The translations under genes and the position numbers were made by a program. Shown here piece after piece: positions 28,885 to 37,995 of a stretch of DNA of 64,000 nt. Every line of letters begins with the position of its first letter. Position 1 is the stretch's first letter. Under the pieces are notes generated by a model. That model worked only from the letters and a program-made list of their open reading frames with translations. It had not been told where the DNA came from and did no database searches. The stretch covers positions 372,001 to 436,000 of the forward strand of contig NZ_JAASQN010000002.1 of NCBI RefSeq assembly GCF_011762125.1, in the 5' to 3' direction. Source of the stretch: Sphingopyxis panaciterrae. Lineage in GTDB: Bacteria > Pseudomonadota > Alphaproteobacteria > Sphingomonadales > Sphingomonadaceae.

Positions 28885-29460
28885 CTATCGCAGCGTCATC
28901 GTGTCGCCTTCGACATTCACCGCGTCGAGCTTGGCCAGATAGCTCTGCCCGAGCAGCGAGACACCCATGTCGGCATCGACCACCGCCGCTTCGACGCCGC
29001 GGACTTCGATGCCGCCGATTTCGACGCTGTCGAGCATGACGGTGCGCATCGGCACATCGCCGCCCGCGGTGCGCGCGGTGCCGCTGACCGGCAGCCGATC
29101 GACGTCGATGCCGATCGTTTCGGCATCGCGGCGCGTCAGCGCGACGATCGATGCGCCGCTGTCGACCATCATGCGGATGCTGGTGCCGCCAATGTCGGCG
29201 TCGGCATAGAAATGCGAATCGCCCGCGCGATCGATCCGGACCGCGCCCGACGAGCTTTTACCCGCAGCCAATTTGGCTGGCGCGGCCGAGGACCAGCCGC
29301 CGCGGTGCTTTCGCTCGGTCGTCCAATTGCTATTGTCGTCGCCGCCCCCGGCGCTGGCGGGCGGCTCGGCGGCGCCGTTCATCGAGCGGCCGGCGATGCC
29401 CGCCATGCCGACCGATAGCGCCGCGATGATCGCGGCCAGTCCGAGAAAACGCCCCAACAT
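28885..29460 (-). CDS. Membrane-anchored retropepsin-like aspartic protease
   Basis: A 191-residue protein with one N-terminal membrane anchor (MLGRFLGLAAIIAALSVGMA) and a periplasmic clan AA protease domain. The catalytic motif MMVDSGASIVALT is at about residues 99-111 and ends with the conserved VSLLGQSYLAKL, both typical of TIGR02281-type single-domain proteases. It would act as a homodimer, with unknown targets. A seven-residue longer start at 29481 is possible. Confidence 0.88.
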   Translation of the reverse strand: MLGRFLGLAAIIAALSVGMAGIAGRSMNGAAEPPASAGGGDDNSNWTTERKHRGGWSSAAPAKLAAGKSSSGAVRIDRAGDSHFYADADIGGTSIRMMVDSGASIVALTRRDAETIGIDVDRLPVSGTARTAGGDVPMRTVMLDSVEIGGIEVRGVEAAVVDADMGVSLLGQSYLAKLDAVNVEGDTMTLR

Positions 29461-29511
29461 GGGCGCCCTTTTCGCAGACACTCGTTGGTTATTGGTTAAG
29501 CCGGCGCGGGG

Positions 29512-30123
29512 TCAGCCACGCTCGACGAACGCGCGCCAGCCCGGCACGCCATCGCGCATCGAATAGGCGATCCGCGCGCAGGCATAGGACCGGCCCGCCG
29601 CATTGTCGGCCTCGGCCGCGGTCTTTGGCCATGCGCTATCGCCGCCCTGCCCCGCCGACCAGCAGACGAGCGCCTCGGCCTCGGGCCGCGCAGCGATTTC
29701 GGCGCGGTCGGCCGCCGAGTAGGACGCGGGCAGGCTCCATCCGAAAATCCGGCGTTCGACGGGGCCCGGCGCGGCCAGCACCGGCGCGAAGGCCGCGCAT
29801 CGGTCGCGAAGCAGCGCCGCGACGTCCCGGCGGTCGCCTTCGCTGAGCCAGCGCCCGCCGAGCAACGGCTGCCAGCGCGCGGCATCGCCCGAACGCAGCG
29901 CCGGCAACAGCGCATCCGCCGCCGCCTCGAAGCGGGCGCGCCAGGGCGAATCCGCCGCGATCGGCGCCAGCGGCGACGGCGTGGCGGCCGCTTCGGGTTC
30001 GATCGCGACGAGCGGCACGGCACCGGCGGGCGGAAGCGGTTCGGGGGTGCAATCGCCGGCGGCAAGAGCCGGTGTCGCGGCGAAGGCGGCGACGAGCGCC
30101 GACGAGATCAAGAACGCGCGCAT
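29512..30123 (-). CDS. Exported hypothetical protein
   Basis: A 203-residue protein with signal peptide MRAFLISSALVAAFAATPAL followed by AAGDC. The mature part has about four Cys, a long Ala-rich helical half and a C-terminal SYACARIAYSMRDGVPGWRA. I do not recognise the family. A start at 30159 would overlap the ygfZ stop as ATGA and add 12 residues; both are plausible. The spacing suggests one transcript with ygfZ. Confidence 0.75.
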   Translation of the reverse strand: MRAFLISSALVAAFAATPALAAGDCTPEPLPPAGAVPLVAIEPEAAATPSPLAPIAADSPWRARFEAAADALLPALRSGDAARWQPLLGGRWLSEGDRRDVAALLRDRCAAFAPVLAAPGPVERRIFGWSLPASYSAADRAEIAARPEAEALVCWSAGQGGDSAWPKTAAEADNAAGRSYACARIAYSMRDGVPGWRAFVERG

Positions 30124-30155
30124 GACCGGCAATGTAGCAGCCATGGCTGCACCTG

Positions 30156-30884
30156 TCATGAACCGGTTGCGGCCAGCCCCTCGCGCATCCACGCCGGTGC
30201 CTGCGCGGGATCGATCGCCTCGACGCGCCGGTGCTCGACCGACAGGCCGAGTTCGGGATAACCGATCACCTGCCGCTTTTCGTCGGCGTCGGCGAGCGGC
30301 ACGACGACCAGCCGCCGGTTGACCTTCTGCCGCCAGTTCATCCGCGCGGTATTTTCCTGTCCGACGTAGCAGCCTTTGGTGAAGCTGACCCCGTGCAGTT
30401 CGGCGGCATTGCATTCGAGCCACAGGGTTGTGCCGTCGCCCAATTCGGCGCGGCCTTCGGTCACGCCGAGCGCCAAGCGATGCGCGCGCCATGCGGCGTC
30501 GGCGCCCTCACCGTCCCCGGCGGGCGCGAGCCAGCGCTGACCGAGCCCGGACAGGCGCGGATCGACGACGCCGAGGTCGCCTTCAGGCGCCCAATGGACC
30601 GCAAGGCCGGTTTCGGGCGCGATGGTGATCGCGCGGCGCAGCCGGTAAAGCGTCAGGCGTTTCTGGAGCGCCTCGGCAGCGTCGCGCTCGCAATCGATCA
30701 GCACATCATCCGCGTCGCCCCAGATCATGAAGTCGAATTGCACCTTGCCCTGTGCCGTGAGCAGCGCCGCCCACACCGGCAGATTGCCCGAGGTGTCGTT
30801 CGTCACCAGCCCTTGCAGGAAGCCGCGAACGTCCTCCCCCGACAGACGAAGGAGGGCGCGATCGTTGAGGGTGGTATTGGCCAT
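30156..30884 (-). CDS. ygfZ: Folate-binding Fe-S cluster repair/assembly protein YgfZ (IbaG-type GcvT-like)
   Basis: A 242-residue GcvT-fold protein. The diagnostic signature KGCYVGQE occurs at about residues 169-176, preceded by LHGVSFT. Early segments are [20 protein letters not shown] and [15 protein letters not shown]. YgfZ binds tetrahydrofolate and supports activity of certain Fe-S enzymes such as MiaB. Its ATG is divergent from pyrC across 57 bases, so the two promoters must be tightly packed. Confidence 0.93.
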   Translation of the reverse strand: MANTTLNDRALLRLSGEDVRGFLQGLVTNDTSGNLPVWAALLTAQGKVQFDFMIWGDADDVLIDCERDAAEALQKRLTLYRLRRAITIAPETGLAVHWAPEGDLGVVDPRLSGLGQRWLAPAGDGEGADAAWRAHRLALGVTEGRAELGDGTTLWLECNAAELHGVSFTKGCYVGQENTARMNWRQKVNRRLVVVPLADADEKRQVIGYPELGLSVEHRRVEAIDPAQAPAWMREGLAATGS

Positions 30885-30941
30885 GGCGATAATCTAGGGA
30901 CGCCCGAGCCAAAACCAAGCCACTTATCGACGAGACTTTCG

Positions 30942-31964
30942 ATGACCGACCGCCTGACCATCCGCCGCCCCGACGACTGGCACGTCCATCTGCGCGACGG
31001 CGCGATGCTGGAGCATGTCGCGCAATATACCGCGCGCCAGTTCGCGCGTGCGATCATCATGCCGAACCTGTCGCCGCCGGTGACGACCGCCGAGGAAGGC
31101 CGGGCATACCGCGACCGCATCAATGCCGCGGTGCCCGCCGGGCTCGATTTCACCCCGCTGATCGTCGCCTATCTGACCGATCACAGCGATGCCGGTGAAA
31201 TGGCGCGCGGCCATGCCGAGGGGGTGTTCACCGCCGCCAAGCTTTACCCCGCGCACGCCACGACCGGCAGCGCGCACGGTGTTACCGATGTCGCGAAGAT
31301 CATGGGCGTGCTCGAGCGGATGCAGGATATCGGCATGCCGCTCTTGATCCACGGCGAGGTCACCGATGCCCATGTCGACATCTTCGACCGCGAGGCGGTG
31401 TTCATCGAACGCACGCTGGCGCCGCTGGTGAAGCGGCTGCCCGGCCTGAAGATCGTCTTCGAACATATTACCACCGCCGAGGCGGCGCAGTTCGTCGCCG
31501 AGGCGCCGGCCAATGTCGCCGCGACGGTCACCCCGCAGCATCTGCACATCAACCGCAACGCGATGCTGGTCGGCGGCATCCGCCCGCACGCTTATTGCCT
31601 GCCCGTCGCCAAGCGCGAGCATCATCGGATTGCGGTGCGAAAAGCGGCGACCTCGGGCTCGCCGAAATTCTTCCTCGGCACCGACAGCGCCCCGCATGCG
31701 GTGCACACGAAGGAAGCGTCATGCGGCTGCGCGGGGATCTTCAACGCGCCCTATGCGCTCGAAAGCTATATCAAGGCGTTCGACGAGGATGGCGCGCTCG
31801 CCCATTTCGAAGGCTTCGCGAGCGAGCATGGCCCGCGCTTCTACGGCCTGCCGCTCAACGAGGGCACGGTGACGCTGGAGCGCGGCGAGACGGTCGTCCC
31901 CGACCGCATCGGCGAGGTCGTGCCGTTCCACGCCGGCGAGACGCTGGGCTGGCGGCTGGTATAA
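30942..31964 (+). CDS. pyrC: Dihydroorotase, class II
   Basis: A 340-residue zinc amidohydrolase closing carbamoyl-aspartate to dihydroorotate in pyrimidine synthesis. Metal site: [10 protein letters not shown] (HxH, about residue 14), [13 protein letters not shown] (carboxylated Lys, about residue 97), LIHGEV, FEHITT and [12 protein letters not shown]. Length and motifs match E. coli PyrC-type enzymes rather than the long class I form. The start was set at [13 protein letters not shown]; frames further upstream run antisense through ygfZ. Confidence 0.96.
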   Translation: MTDRLTIRRPDDWHVHLRDGAMLEHVAQYTARQFARAIIMPNLSPPVTTAEEGRAYRDRINAAVPAGLDFTPLIVAYLTDHSDAGEMARGHAEGVFTAAKLYPAHATTGSAHGVTDVAKIMGVLERMQDIGMPLLIHGEVTDAHVDIFDREAVFIERTLAPLVKRLPGLKIVFEHITTAEAAQFVAEAPANVAATVTPQHLHINRNAMLVGGIRPHAYCLPVAKREHHRIAVRKAATSGSPKFFLGTDSAPHAVHTKEASCGCAGIFNAPYALESYIKAFDEDGALAHFEGFASEHGPRFYGLPLNEGTVTLERGETVVPDRIGEVVPFHAGETLGWRLV

Positions 31965-31968
31965 CCCG

Positions 31969-32892
31969 TCAGGCGCCCGCGCCCCCGGCCACCCTGTCGG
32001 CGCGCAGCTTGCGCCACATGTCGAAGCTGAACACCGCGATGCTGACCCAGATCAGCAGGAAGCAGAGCAGCTGGACCGGCTTCAGCGGTTCGTGAAACAC
32101 GAACAGGCTGAGTAGAAACTGGACCGTCGGCGCCAGAAATTGCACAAAGCCGAGCGCGGCGTAGCTCATCCTGCGCGCGGCGGTCGCGAACAGGAGCAGC
32201 GGCACAGCGGTGACCACCCCGCCCGCCGCGAGCAGCCAGCTGACCCCGCTATCGCTTCCGAACCCGCGTCCGTCGCCGATCCCGATATAATAAACGGCCG
32301 CGGCGAGCGCGACGGGCAGCAACACCGTGGTTTCGATCGCCAGCCCGGGCAGTGCGCCGACCGGCACGACCTTGCGGATCAGCCCGTAGAGGCTGAAGCT
32401 GAACGCCAGGGTCAGGCTGATCCACAGCGTGTCGAGCGCGCCGCCGAGCAGGATCGCGACGCCGACCGCGGCGATCGCCACCGCGACCATCTGCAACCGC
32501 GAAAGCCGTTCGCCGAGAAAGATCATCCCCAGCATCACATTGACGAGCGGGTTGAGATAATAGCCAAGGCTCGCGGCGAGCACATGGCCGGTGAAGATCG
32601 AATGGATATAGACGAGCCAGTTGAGCGCGATCAGCACCGCGCTCGCCACCAGCATGCGCAGCACGCGCCAGTCCTTGAGTGCCGCCGCATAATCACCGAT
32701 CTGGCGCCGGAACGCCATGATCAGGAAACAGAAGGGCAGCGACCAGATGATGCGCTGCGCCAGCACTTCGACCGCCGGCACGCTTTCGACCAGCTTGAAG
32801 AACAGCGGCACGAAGCCCCAAAATCCGTAGGCGGCCAGCGCATAGGGCAAGCCACCCTGGTTGCTCCCCGCGGGGGCGGTTTGCTGAGTCAT
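31969..32892 (-). CDS. rarD: EamA-family transporter RarD
   Basis: A 307-residue inner-membrane protein with about ten helices in two EamA repeats. The N-terminal LPYALAAYGFWGFVPLFFKL and SVPAVEVLAQRIIWSLPFC are typical of RarD (chloramphenicol-sensitive protein/DMT superfamily). The natural substrate is unknown. It is convergent with pyrC, 4 bases apart. Confidence 0.93.
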   Translation of the reverse strand: MTQQTAPAGSNQGGLPYALAAYGFWGFVPLFFKLVESVPAVEVLAQRIIWSLPFCFLIMAFRRQIGDYAAALKDWRVLRMLVASAVLIALNWLVYIHSIFTGHVLAASLGYYLNPLVNVMLGMIFLGERLSRLQMVAVAIAAVGVAILLGGALDTLWISLTLAFSFSLYGLIRKVVPVGALPGLAIETTVLLPVALAAAVYYIGIGDGRGFGSDSGVSWLLAAGGVVTAVPLLLFATAARRMSYAALGFVQFLAPTVQFLLSLFVFHEPLKPVQLLCFLLIWVSIAVFSFDMWRKLRADRVAGGAGA

Positions 32893-32917
32893 GTCGAAAA
32901 AGCCTTTCGGCCAGAGA

Positions 32918-33139
32918 TCAGATGATGCCGCCGCCGAGCATGAGGCGAATGACGCCGATCACGATAACGACGATGTTGAGATTGCGCCCGCTTGTCTTGT
33001 CCGACATTGCCCCAAGTGCAAGGCCGACCACGGCGAAAGGGATGATCACCCAGTTCGCCCAGCCGAGCAGCGGGATGAACGCAAAAACAGCCAGAACCAG
33101 CGCGATGGCGCCAATGACGAGCGATCCGATATTGAGCAT
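32918..33139 (-). CDS. Small two-helix membrane protein
   Basis: A 73-residue protein, MLNIGSLVIGAIALVLAVFA onward, with two to three hydrophobic segments separated by a short loop containing SDKTSGRN. It starts at the ATG directly before the first helix; an upstream extension of 21 residues looks noncoding. No family recognised beyond DUF4190/DUF6142-like small membrane proteins. It lies 25 bases before rarD on the same strand and may be co-transcribed. Confidence 0.75.
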   Translation of the reverse strand: MLNIGSLVIGAIALVLAVFAFIPLLGWANWVIIPFAVVGLALGAMSDKTSGRNLNIVVIVIGVIRLMLGGGII

Positions 33140-33324
33140 GGACGATATGTCGCACGCCCTTGGCGATGCAGCAAGACCCTTTCGGTTCATCGATGAAAAC
33201 ATTCGCTTCGTCTTGTTGCCTTGCGTTCATGCAACGGGAATTGGACCCCGCTCGTTTGTCCTTTCGAAGCGCCCGGTGCCTCCCGCAAGGAGGCGAGGCG
33301 CAGAACCAGGAAAGGACTTACAGG

Positions 33325-33732
33325 ATGCGTAATTTCAAAGCACTGCTCGGTGCGATCGCGGCAGCCGGTGTCGTCGCCACGACCCCCGTGCACGCCGGCG
33401 TTTCGACCGCCGTCCAGGCGCCGGGCTATCACGCCGGCGAACAGACCAACGATTTCTACAAGAAGCGCCGCCATCGCGATCGGGATCGCGACTATTATGC
33501 GCGCGACCAGCGGGTCAATTCGAACACCCGCGTCTGGCGCGACAATGACGGCCGCTATCGCTGCAAGAAGGACAATGGCACGACCGGCCTGCTGATCGGC
33601 GGCGCCGTCGGCGGTGTCGCCGGCCACGAAATTGCCGGCGGCGGCGACAAGCTGCTCGGCACCGTAATCGGCGCCGCGGGCGGCGCGTTGCTCGGCCGCG
33701 AGATCGACAAGAGCAAATATCGCTGCCGTTAA
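33325..33732 (+). CDS. Exported glycine-zipper (2TM-type) protein
   Basis: A 135-residue protein: signal peptide MRNFKALLGAIAAAGVVATT, a charged stretch KKRRHRDRDRDYY, then CKKDNGTTGLLIGGAVGGVAG and LLGTVIGAAGGALLGREID, two Gly-zipper helices typical of the outer-membrane 17-kDa antigen family. Such proteins associate with the envelope. A ribosome site AGGA lies before the ATG. The structured noncoding stretch 33754-33893 follows directly after it. Confidence 0.88.
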   Translation: MRNFKALLGAIAAAGVVATTPVHAGVSTAVQAPGYHAGEQTNDFYKKRRHRDRDRDYYARDQRVNSNTRVWRDNDGRYRCKKDNGTTGLLIGGAVGGVAGHEIAGGGDKLLGTVIGAAGGALLGREIDKSKYRCR

Positions 33733-33753
33733 GCGATAGAGCTACCGTTACGG

Positions 33754-33893
33754 GTGTGGGTCCGAGACCCCTCCGCCTGCACACGTGATGGTGAGGGCGC
33801 CGGCCGCGAGGCCGGTGCCCTCAACCATTGCGTGAGCGGGCCGCCGTCCGTTTGGCGGCGCTCTTTCGCGTTCGGACCGTTCATGCAGGTCCG
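33754..33893 (+). ncRNA. Four consecutive stem-loops; candidate structured RNA or leader
   Basis: Four hairpins occur in order. A: GGGTC/GACCC (33758-33770). B: an 18-bp stem from ATGGTGAGGGCGCCGGCC to GGCCGGTGCCCTCAACCAT with a GCGA tetraloop, one bulged A and one G-T pair (33788-33828). C: GAGCG/CGCTC plus CCGCC/GGCGG (33834-33863). D: CGGACC/GGTCCG (33873-33893). The frame is open through to the GNAT gene, but its composition is not protein-like. I match it to no RNA family. It could be a GNAT leader or a 3'-derived small RNA. The strand is a guess. Confidence 0.45.
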
Positions 33894-33966
33894 GGGGGCA
33901 GGACCAGGGGCTTGCCCCGCACGCCCGCTTCCCGCAGAAGCATCGGCCCAACTGCGGAGATACAAG

Positions 33967-34518
33967 ATGTTGAACGGCCCCCTGCTCGTGACCGATCGTC
34001 TGATCCTCCGCCCGCCCGCAACCGAGGATTTCGAGGGTTTCGCCGAAATGTGCGGTGAAGCCGACACGATGCAGTTCCTTGGCGGCACCTGCCCGCGCTC
34101 CTCCGCATGGCGGCAATGGTGCACCTTGGCGGGCGCCTGGCACATCCGCGGCTTTTCGATGTTTTCGGTGATCGAGCGCGACAGCGGCGAATGGGTCGGG
34201 CGGCTCGGCCCGTGGGAACCCGACGGCTGGCCCGCGCCGGAGATCGGATATGGCGTGCGCGCCAAATTCGCGGGCAAGGGCTATGCCTTTGAAGGCGCGA
34301 TCGCGGCGTGCGATTTCGCGGTCGAATTCCTGAAATGGCCCGAACTGATGCACAGCATCGATCCGGCGAACATCCGCTCGCAGGCACTCGCGCAGCGCCT
34401 CGGCGCCACGAACAGCGGTCCGACCCGCCTTCCTGCCCCCTTCGAAGACGCACCGGTCGACGCGTGGACGCAAAGCGCCGACGCGTGGCGCGAGAAGCGC
34501 AAGCAATTCAAATTATGA
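33967..34518 (+). CDS. GNAT-family acetyltransferase, RimJ/RimL-like
   Basis: A 183-residue N-acetyltransferase. The opening LLVTDRLILRPPATEDFEGF is typical of RimJ/RimL-type members; the acetyl-CoA-binding region is VRAKFAGKGYAFEGAIAACD (about residues 98-117), with IDPANIRSQALAQRLGA after it. Substrate unknown. A GGAGA ribosome site at 33956-33960 supports this ATG. The four-hairpin stretch lies within 75 bases upstream. Confidence 0.9.
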   Translation: MLNGPLLVTDRLILRPPATEDFEGFAEMCGEADTMQFLGGTCPRSSAWRQWCTLAGAWHIRGFSMFSVIERDSGEWVGRLGPWEPDGWPAPEIGYGVRAKFAGKGYAFEGAIAACDFAVEFLKWPELMHSIDPANIRSQALAQRLGATNSGPTRLPAPFEDAPVDAWTQSADAWREKRKQFKL

Positions 34519-34672
34519 GCTCCCGTTCCCGGTACCCGATCCGCCATGGGTCAAAAGCGTCCCGGTCCGGCACAGTTTTCAGCTAACAAAGTCTTACCCG
34601 TTAACGCATTTTCTTTGCACCTTTTTAACCAGGATCGGGCATTCCCGGAAGGATATTAAGGGAGTGTTAGCT

Positions 34673-35428
34673 ATGATGGTGCGGGCAAAATGGCTGGTTG
34701 CAGGAATGCTGATCGCGACCGCTCCGTTGGCGGGTTGCCGCGACAACCCCAATAACAAGGCCGAACTCGCGCCGCTCGACGACGGGCTGACCAATGCCGA
34801 CCCGACAATCAAGGGCTCGCTCGAAGACAAGATCATGGTCGACCCGAAGCTGGCGGGCCAGTCGAACCAGAATGCCGTTGGTCCGGGCAACCGCCCCGTC
34901 GATGGCGGCGTCCCCGGCGTGGCGAGCGGCAAGGCCGCAACCGCCGCCGAAGCCGCCGCCGCCCAAGCGGCCGGCAAGCTGCTTTCCGCACCGAAAGCGC
35001 TGCCTTATGAAGCCGATTGCAAGGGCGATTGCGCCGCGGCGGCAAAACGCCCCGCCACGATCGGCGCGCTTGCGCGCGAACAGGCCAAGGGCAGCTGCGA
35101 TGCCAAGCTGACCTATGGCAACGCCTGGGCCGACCGCCTTCCCGCCGCGTTCAAACTCTATCCGCGCGCCACGCTGCGCGAGGCAGCGGGTGTCGCCGGC
35201 GGCAAGTGCAATATCCGCGTCGTCAATTTCCAGACCGCGGCGTCGATGCAGGCGGTGCTCGATTATTATCACACGATGGCGGTCCTTGCGGGCTACACCA
35301 GCGATCACCGCGTCAACGGCGACGAACATGTCCTCGGCGGGACGAAGGGCGACCTCGCCTATGTCCTGTTCATGCGCCGCGACGGCGGCATGACCGACGT
35401 CGATCTGGTCGCATCGGGCGGGAAATAA
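34673..35428 (+). CDS. Putative lipoprotein
   Basis: A 251-residue protein with lipobox APLAGC at about residues 17-22, so it is probably lipid-anchored. A low-complexity Ala/Lys region (about residues 85-105) precedes a folded domain with four Cys (DCKGDC, SCDAKL, KCNIRV) and SMQAVLDYYHTMAVLAGY. I do not recognise the family. GGAG eight bases upstream supports ATG 34673; a GTG at 34664 is less likely. Confidence 0.82.
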   Translation: MMVRAKWLVAGMLIATAPLAGCRDNPNNKAELAPLDDGLTNADPTIKGSLEDKIMVDPKLAGQSNQNAVGPGNRPVDGGVPGVASGKAATAAEAAAAQAAGKLLSAPKALPYEADCKGDCAAAAKRPATIGALAREQAKGSCDAKLTYGNAWADRLPAAFKLYPRATLREAAGVAGGKCNIRVVNFQTAASMQAVLDYYHTMAVLAGYTSDHRVNGDEHVLGGTKGDLAYVLFMRRDGGMTDVDLVASGGK

Positions 35429-35569
35429 GCCTTCGCGCCTGCGAAGCCCGCTTCGAATCCGGGCTGGCGCCGACGCCGGATCATCGGGCGGATGACCGCG
35501 CCTGAATGTTCTTGATACGTTCCCGATCGCACCCTACGCTGGCAACCCCGTCAGCGTAGGAAGCGTTTA

Positions 35570-36307
35570 ATGAAGCTCGAACCAGCGTGCATCATCGACA
35601 ATATGGACCTGTCTGATCGCGTTTTTTCCGACATCGACCTGGCGGGAGCGCGGCTGACCGCGTGCGTGATGCGCGACGTCCAATTTTCGGGAACCTGCCT
35701 GCAGGATGCCCGCTTCGACGAATGCCGCTTCGTCCGCTGCCGCTTTGCCAATGTCGACCTGCGCGATGCGGTTTTCGAGAATTGCAGCTTCGGGGACGAT
35801 AGCGGGCATATTGGCACGCAGTTCGCTTTCTCGCGCATCGATCAAGCGCGGTTCGACCGCTGCGACCTGTCGTTCGCAAAGTTCGACCGCTCGTCGCTGT
35901 TCGGGATCGAACTCACAGCCTGCAACTTGCGCGGCGCGGTGTTTCACAAGGCGGACTTCTTCCGCACCTTCAGTCGCAAGCTCGTCAAATCGGCGGTAAA
36001 GATGCGCAGTTGCAATCTGGAATTCGCCGACCTCAACGACGCGCGCATGCCCGGCGGCGATCTGACAGGATCGAATTTGCGCGAAGCAATCTTGTTCGAT
36101 GCCGATCTGGAGGGTGCCGATCTGCGCGGCTGTGATCTGGTTCAGGCACTGATCGCAGGCGCCAAGCTGGCGCGCGCCGACCTGCGCGGCGCCGATGTCG
36201 CAGGTCTGAACCTCAAGGAACTTGCCACGATCGAGGCTATGATCGTATCGGCCGACCAGCAATATCCGCTGCTGGCCGCCATGGGGCTGGAAGTCTACGC
36301 CGAATGA
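35570..36307 (+). CDS. Pentapeptide-repeat protein
   Basis: A 245-residue right-handed beta-helix protein built from A(D/N)LxX pentapeptides, for example DLAGARLTACVMRDVQFSG, ADLEGADLRGCDLVQALIAG and ARADLRGADVAGLNL. A non-repeat insert lies at about residues 78-86. Qnr and MfpA DNA-mimic proteins share this fold, but the match here is to the repeat only, so gyrase protection is not implied. The terminator at 36334 follows. Confidence 0.88.
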   Translation: MKLEPACIIDNMDLSDRVFSDIDLAGARLTACVMRDVQFSGTCLQDARFDECRFVRCRFANVDLRDAVFENCSFGDDSGHIGTQFAFSRIDQARFDRCDLSFAKFDRSSLFGIELTACNLRGAVFHKADFFRTFSRKLVKSAVKMRSCNLEFADLNDARMPGGDLTGSNLREAILFDADLEGADLRGCDLVQALIAGAKLARADLRGADVAGLNLKELATIEAMIVSADQQYPLLAAMGLEVYAE

Positions 36308-36333
36308 GCCGCAGACGCGCGGCGCAACCAAAA

Positions 36334-36357
36334 AAGGCCCCGGTCGCCCGGGGCCTT
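36334..36357. terminator. Bidirectional Rho-independent terminator
   Basis: Perfect 10-base arms AAGGCCCCGG / CCGGGGCCTT around a TCGC loop, with CTTGTTCG on the right and a run of six A on the left. It can end the pentapeptide gene rightwards and the CsbD gene leftwards, since the two genes converge here. Confidence 0.88.
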
Positions 36358-36386
36358 CTTGTTCGTTGCGTGACGACGGCAAGCCG

Positions 36387-36569
36387 TCAGATCTTGTCGC
36401 CCAGCGCGCCCTTGACCTTGCCCTTCAGATTCTGGGCTTCGCCCTTGCGCTCCTGAACTTCGCCTTCGGCACGGAGGCGCTCGTTATCGGTCGCCTTGCC
36501 GACCGCTTGCTTGACGTTACCGGCGGCTTCATTGGCGAGGCCTTTGGCTTTATCGGTCAGTTCACCCAC
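36387..36569 (-). CDS. CsbD-family stress protein
   Basis: A 60-residue highly charged helical protein: MGELTDKAKGLANEAAGNVK, QAVGKATDNERLRAEGEVQE and GKVKGALGDKI. This is a typical CsbD domain. The family is induced by general stress in many bacteria but its biochemical role is not known. It is monocistronic, with the shared terminator downstream. The 290 bases upstream hold a family A palindrome. Confidence 0.93.
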   Translation of the reverse strand: MGELTDKAKGLANEAAGNVKQAVGKATDNERLRAEGEVQERKGEAQNLKGKVKGALGDKI

Positions 36570-36731
36570 GGAGATTCTCCTTCACTTCGCAGAGGCGGAG
36601 GGGTCGCCTCTTGCAGGATAAACGGGTGAGCAGGGCACATGTTCCGCCGCGCGGGATAAAGCGTTCGGAAGCAAGGATAATTAGCCGGACGGCAGCTTAG
36701 GGGCGGGGAGCGGATGTTCGGTCTCCCACTT

Positions 36732-36825
36732 TCGTCATCCCTGACCTGATCCGGAATCCCGCTTTTTGAGGACATCGGCAGGTTTCGACATCAAGCGGGA
36801 CCCCGGGGCAAGTCCGGGGTGACGA
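36732..36825. repeat. Dispersed nested palindrome, family A
   Basis: Left arm TCGTCATCCCTGACCTGATC / CGGAATCCCGC, more diverged than other copies; right arm AGCGGGACCCCGGGGCAAGT / CCGGGGTGACGA. The left flank contains GGGGCGGGGAGCGGATG, as at 4606-4620 near the other repeat type. It lies between the CsbD and thiG genes. Confidence 0.87.
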
Positions 36826-36859
36826 TAAAGGAACGGCGGCTCCCGGCCGCCACCAAACC

Positions 36860-37642
36860 CTAAATCAACCCTGCCAGCGGGCTCGACGGATCGGCATAGC
36901 GGCGCACGCCCATCCGCCCCGCAAGATAGGAATCGCGCCCCGCCTCGACCGCCAGCTTCATCGCGCGCGCCATGCGGATGGGGTCCTTTGCCTCGGCGAT
37001 TGCGGTGTTCATCAACACGCCGTCGCAGCCAAGCTCCATCGCCACCGCGGCATCGCTCGCCGTTCCGACGCCCGCATCGACGAGCACCGGCACCGACGCG
37101 CCTTCGACGATCAGGCGGATCGTGACGCGATTCTGGATACCCAGCCCCGATCCGATCGGCGCACCGAGCGGCATCACCGCGACCGCGCCGGCATCCTCAA
37201 GCTGCTTCGCCGCAATCGGATCGTCGACGCAATAGACCATCGGCAAAAAGCCTTCCTTGGCCAGCACCTCGGTGGCCTCCAAAGTCTCGCGCATATTCGG
37301 GTAGAGGGTCTTCGCCTCGCCCAGCACCTCGAGCTTCACGAGATCCCAGCCCCCCGCCTCGCGCGCGAGGCGCAAGGTACGGATCGCGTCGTCGGCGTTG
37401 AAACAGCCCGCGGTGTTCGGCAGGTAGGTGATCTTCTTCGGGTCGATATAGTCGGTCAGCATCGGCGCGGCGGGATCCGAGACATTGACGCGCCGCACCG
37501 CGACGGTGACGATCTCTGCCCCCGACGCCGCGACCGCGGCGGCATTCTGTTCAAAATCCCTGTATTTGCCGGTGCCGACGATCAGCCGCGACGTGAACGT
37601 CCGTCCGGCCACGGTCCAGGTGTCGCTCTTATCCACTTTCAA
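36860..37642 (-). CDS. thiG: Thiazole synthase ThiG
   Basis: A 260-residue TIM-barrel enzyme that builds the thiazole ring of thiamine from DXP, dehydroglycine and ThiS thiocarboxylate. The conserved segments [30 protein letters not shown] (Schiff-base Lys), [14 protein letters not shown] and [12 protein letters not shown] are present. The start is taken at TTG 37642, overlapping the VOC gene stop (TTGA); GTG at 37636 is an alternative. It is last in the thiS-VOC-thiG unit. Confidence 0.95.
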   Translation of the reverse strand: MKVDKSDTWTVAGRTFTSRLIVGTGKYRDFEQNAAAVAASGAEIVTVAVRRVNVSDPAAPMLTDYIDPKKITYLPNTAGCFNADDAIRTLRLAREAGGWDLVKLEVLGEAKTLYPNMRETLEATEVLAKEGFLPMVYCVDDPIAAKQLEDAGAVAVMPLGAPIGSGLGIQNRVTIRLIVEGASVPVLVDAGVGTASDAAVAMELGCDGVLMNTAIAEAKDPIRMARAMKLAVEAGRDSYLAGRMGVRRYADPSSPLAGLI

Positions 37643-37995
37643 TCCTTATTCTGTACCACATTCGCGATATCACCGAGCGGATCGCGAACGAAAAAGCGCC
37701 GGACGCCCCACGGTTCGTCGCGCAGGGCATAGACGATCTCGTGCCCCGCCTCGATCGCGCGCGCATGCACCGCATCGACGTCATCGACGCCGACCGAATA
37801 GGCGGGGCGCAAGCCCGACGGGTCATCGCTGATTATGCTGATCTGCGCCATCGGCTGCGTGGCCGAGCGATAGAGGCTGATGAAATCCATCGCCATCGCC
37901 ATCGCCGTCTCCAGCCCCAGCACCTGGTTGAAGAAATCTTTGCCCGTTTGCGGATCGCCGGTGTAGCGATTGGGGATTATCCGCGCGACCGCCAT
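37639..37995 (-). CDS. VOC/glyoxalase-fold protein between thiS and thiG
   Basis: A 118-residue single-domain VOC protein starting [20 protein letters not shown], with the usual [37 protein letters not shown] and [15 protein letters not shown]. Family members include glyoxalases, dioxygenases and resistance proteins; metal ligands are not obvious here. Both ends overlap thiamine genes by 4 bases (ATGA with thiS, TTGA with thiG), so it must be translated with them. A thiamine-related role is inferred from position only. Confidence 0.9.
   Translation of the reverse strand: MAVARIIPNRYTGDPQTGKDFFNQVLGLETAMAMAMDFISLYRSATQPMAQISIISDDPSGLRPAYSVGVDDVDAVHARAIEAGHEIVYALRDEPWGVRRFFVRDPLGDIANVVQNKD

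Noticed and set aside
29512..30492. 326-codon minus frame including the exported protein at 29512
   Set aside because: Its first 110 codons are Arg-rich and overlap ygfZ in another frame; the real gene begins at the signal peptide near 30123.
33754..33893. tRNA-Ser or tmRNA-like gene in the hairpin stretch
   Set aside because: The GGTC/GACC hairpin has only a three-base loop, no acceptor stem can be closed and no tag-encoding frame is visible.
33754..33966. Upstream extension of the GNAT gene to a GTG at 33754
   Set aside because: The extension reads through four strong hairpins, is Pro/Arg/Cys-rich and has no ribosome site, whereas ATG 33967 has GGAGA at the right distance and begins with the family's usual N terminus.
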